Part shown: one piece after another, positions 63,417-64,000 of the stretch | Layout of the letters: each line of letters starts with the position of its first letter | Numbering within the stretch: position 1 is the first letter of the stretch | Assembly: GCA_015179045.1 (NCBI GenBank) | Contig: WHUZ01000052.1 | Span: 310,001-374,000, forward strand | Direction of reading: 5' to 3' | Source of the DNA: Kalaharituber pfeilii | Taxonomy: Eukaryota; Ascomycota; Pezizomycetes; Pezizales; Pezizaceae | DNA: 64,000 nt | Notes under the pieces: generated by a model | Seen by the model: the letters and a program-made list of their open reading frames with translations, nothing else | What the model was told of the DNA's origin: nothing | The model's database searches: none | Translations under genes and position numbers: made by a program

Positions 63417-63985
63417 TTCAACACCCACCACCCCCAACCTCCTCGCTCTCCGCCTCCCTTATCTTCTTCGGACTGAAATACACCGGTTCGTCCTCCCGCC
63501 AGGTCACCACCTGAACCGGTTTACCGGTCCAGCCCCCCAAGATCCACGAGCCACTTCCCCCCGGTATACTCCCCACCACCGTCGCCCTCATCCCTCTTCA
63601 TCGCAAACCTCCTCTCCTCTACATACCCTACCATCATTGCCACCTGCACCCTTCTTGGTATCCCGCAACGCTCCACCTCGTTCTCCTGCATCGTCCACAC
63701 GACCTTCCGCGGCGGATGCATCCTCAGAACCCCGTGGATTACCGCTGCAGACGTCGTCGGCGCGGTCTTCGAGGTCGCATAGGTCATGTCCACCGAGGGC
63801 AGCCGTCCGGATCGGGGCAACGGCACTCGCAGCCCCGGAACGAGCTGATCGATCGGCGGGGGGCTCACACCCGCGTGGATGGCGAAGTTAGTCGTCCGGA
63901 TTGCGGTGCTGGGCGCACCGATGGCCAGCCGGGGTTCGTAATCCATGATCATCGGGTCCAGCTCCGCGGCGGGAGGCAACGACAT
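63417..63985 (-). pseudogene. Unidentified GC-rich gene, frameshift in a G run
   Basis: Starts at the ATG at 63985 (MSLPPAAELDPMIMDYEPRL) or continues an exon from beyond the window edge. It is open for 154 residues, including VVWTMQENEVERCGIPRRVQ and VAMMVGYVEERRFAM, to a stop at 63521. A run of six G's near 63537 appears one base too long: in the next frame the sequence continues sensibly as WTGKPVQVVTWREDEPVYFS and PKKIREAESEEV, to a stop near 63417. It may therefore be a recent pseudogene, a sequencing error, or a gene with an intron here. I recognise no family. Codon usage is GC-rich, as in the remnant at 9488-9972. Confidence 0.45.
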
Positions 63986-64000
63986 CGGAAGATCAAAGAG

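Overview
The window looks like repeat-rich DNA of a filamentous ascomycete fungus. Three things point there: a CFEM-like GPI-anchored protein gene (a fungus-specific family) with one 113-bp intron carrying a TACTAAC branch site; Tad-like non-LTR retrotransposons (LINEs) with APE endonuclease, reverse transcriptase (RT) and RNase H; and pogo- and hAT-type DNA elements. A truffle or cup-fungus relative is possible, but that is a guess. Family names LINE-A to LINE-F are used only within this annotation.

Layout. 1-3826 is LINE-A copy 1. 4.5-5.7 kb holds a host zinc-finger gene. 6.2-12.7 kb is a degenerate ~57-bp minisatellite followed by a pile-up of truncated LINEs, a host-gene remnant and a foldback element split by a LINE. 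12.8-14.2 kb is an element that encodes only a LINE ORF1-like protein. 15.5-19 kb has one small hypothetical gene among LINE debris. 20.1-23.1 kb is a decayed pogo-like transposon with a hAT MITE inside its transposase. 24-25.7 kb has more ORF1-only relics, and 26-27 kb the CFEM-like gene. 28.7-31.9 kb holds MITEs and nested LINE tails. 32.4-44.7 kb has three tandem F-box paralogues on the minus strand, one frameshifted, with a second ORF1-only element between the first two. 48.1-62.95 kb is a nested complex: a 7008-bp, nearly intact LINE-B (minus) sits inside LINE-A copy 2 (plus) with a 14-bp target duplication. The right edge enters a GC-rich unidentified gene.

The unifying signal is at the 3' ends. 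About twenty insertions from several LINE subfamilies, the ORF1-only elements and a set of 29-63 bp insertions all end in the same short hairpin plus poly(A). Two of its base pairs covary between copies. A second tail type belongs to LINE-A and also has a hairpin-only insertion. The hairpin-only copies have target duplications, and most begin at the 5' foot of the stem. I read this as an RT-recognition module shared by autonomous LINEs, an ORF1-only parasite (like mammalian HAL1) and minimal hairpin insertions. Some junctions suggest template switching by the RT. This rests on reading the sequence; no database or folding search was run.
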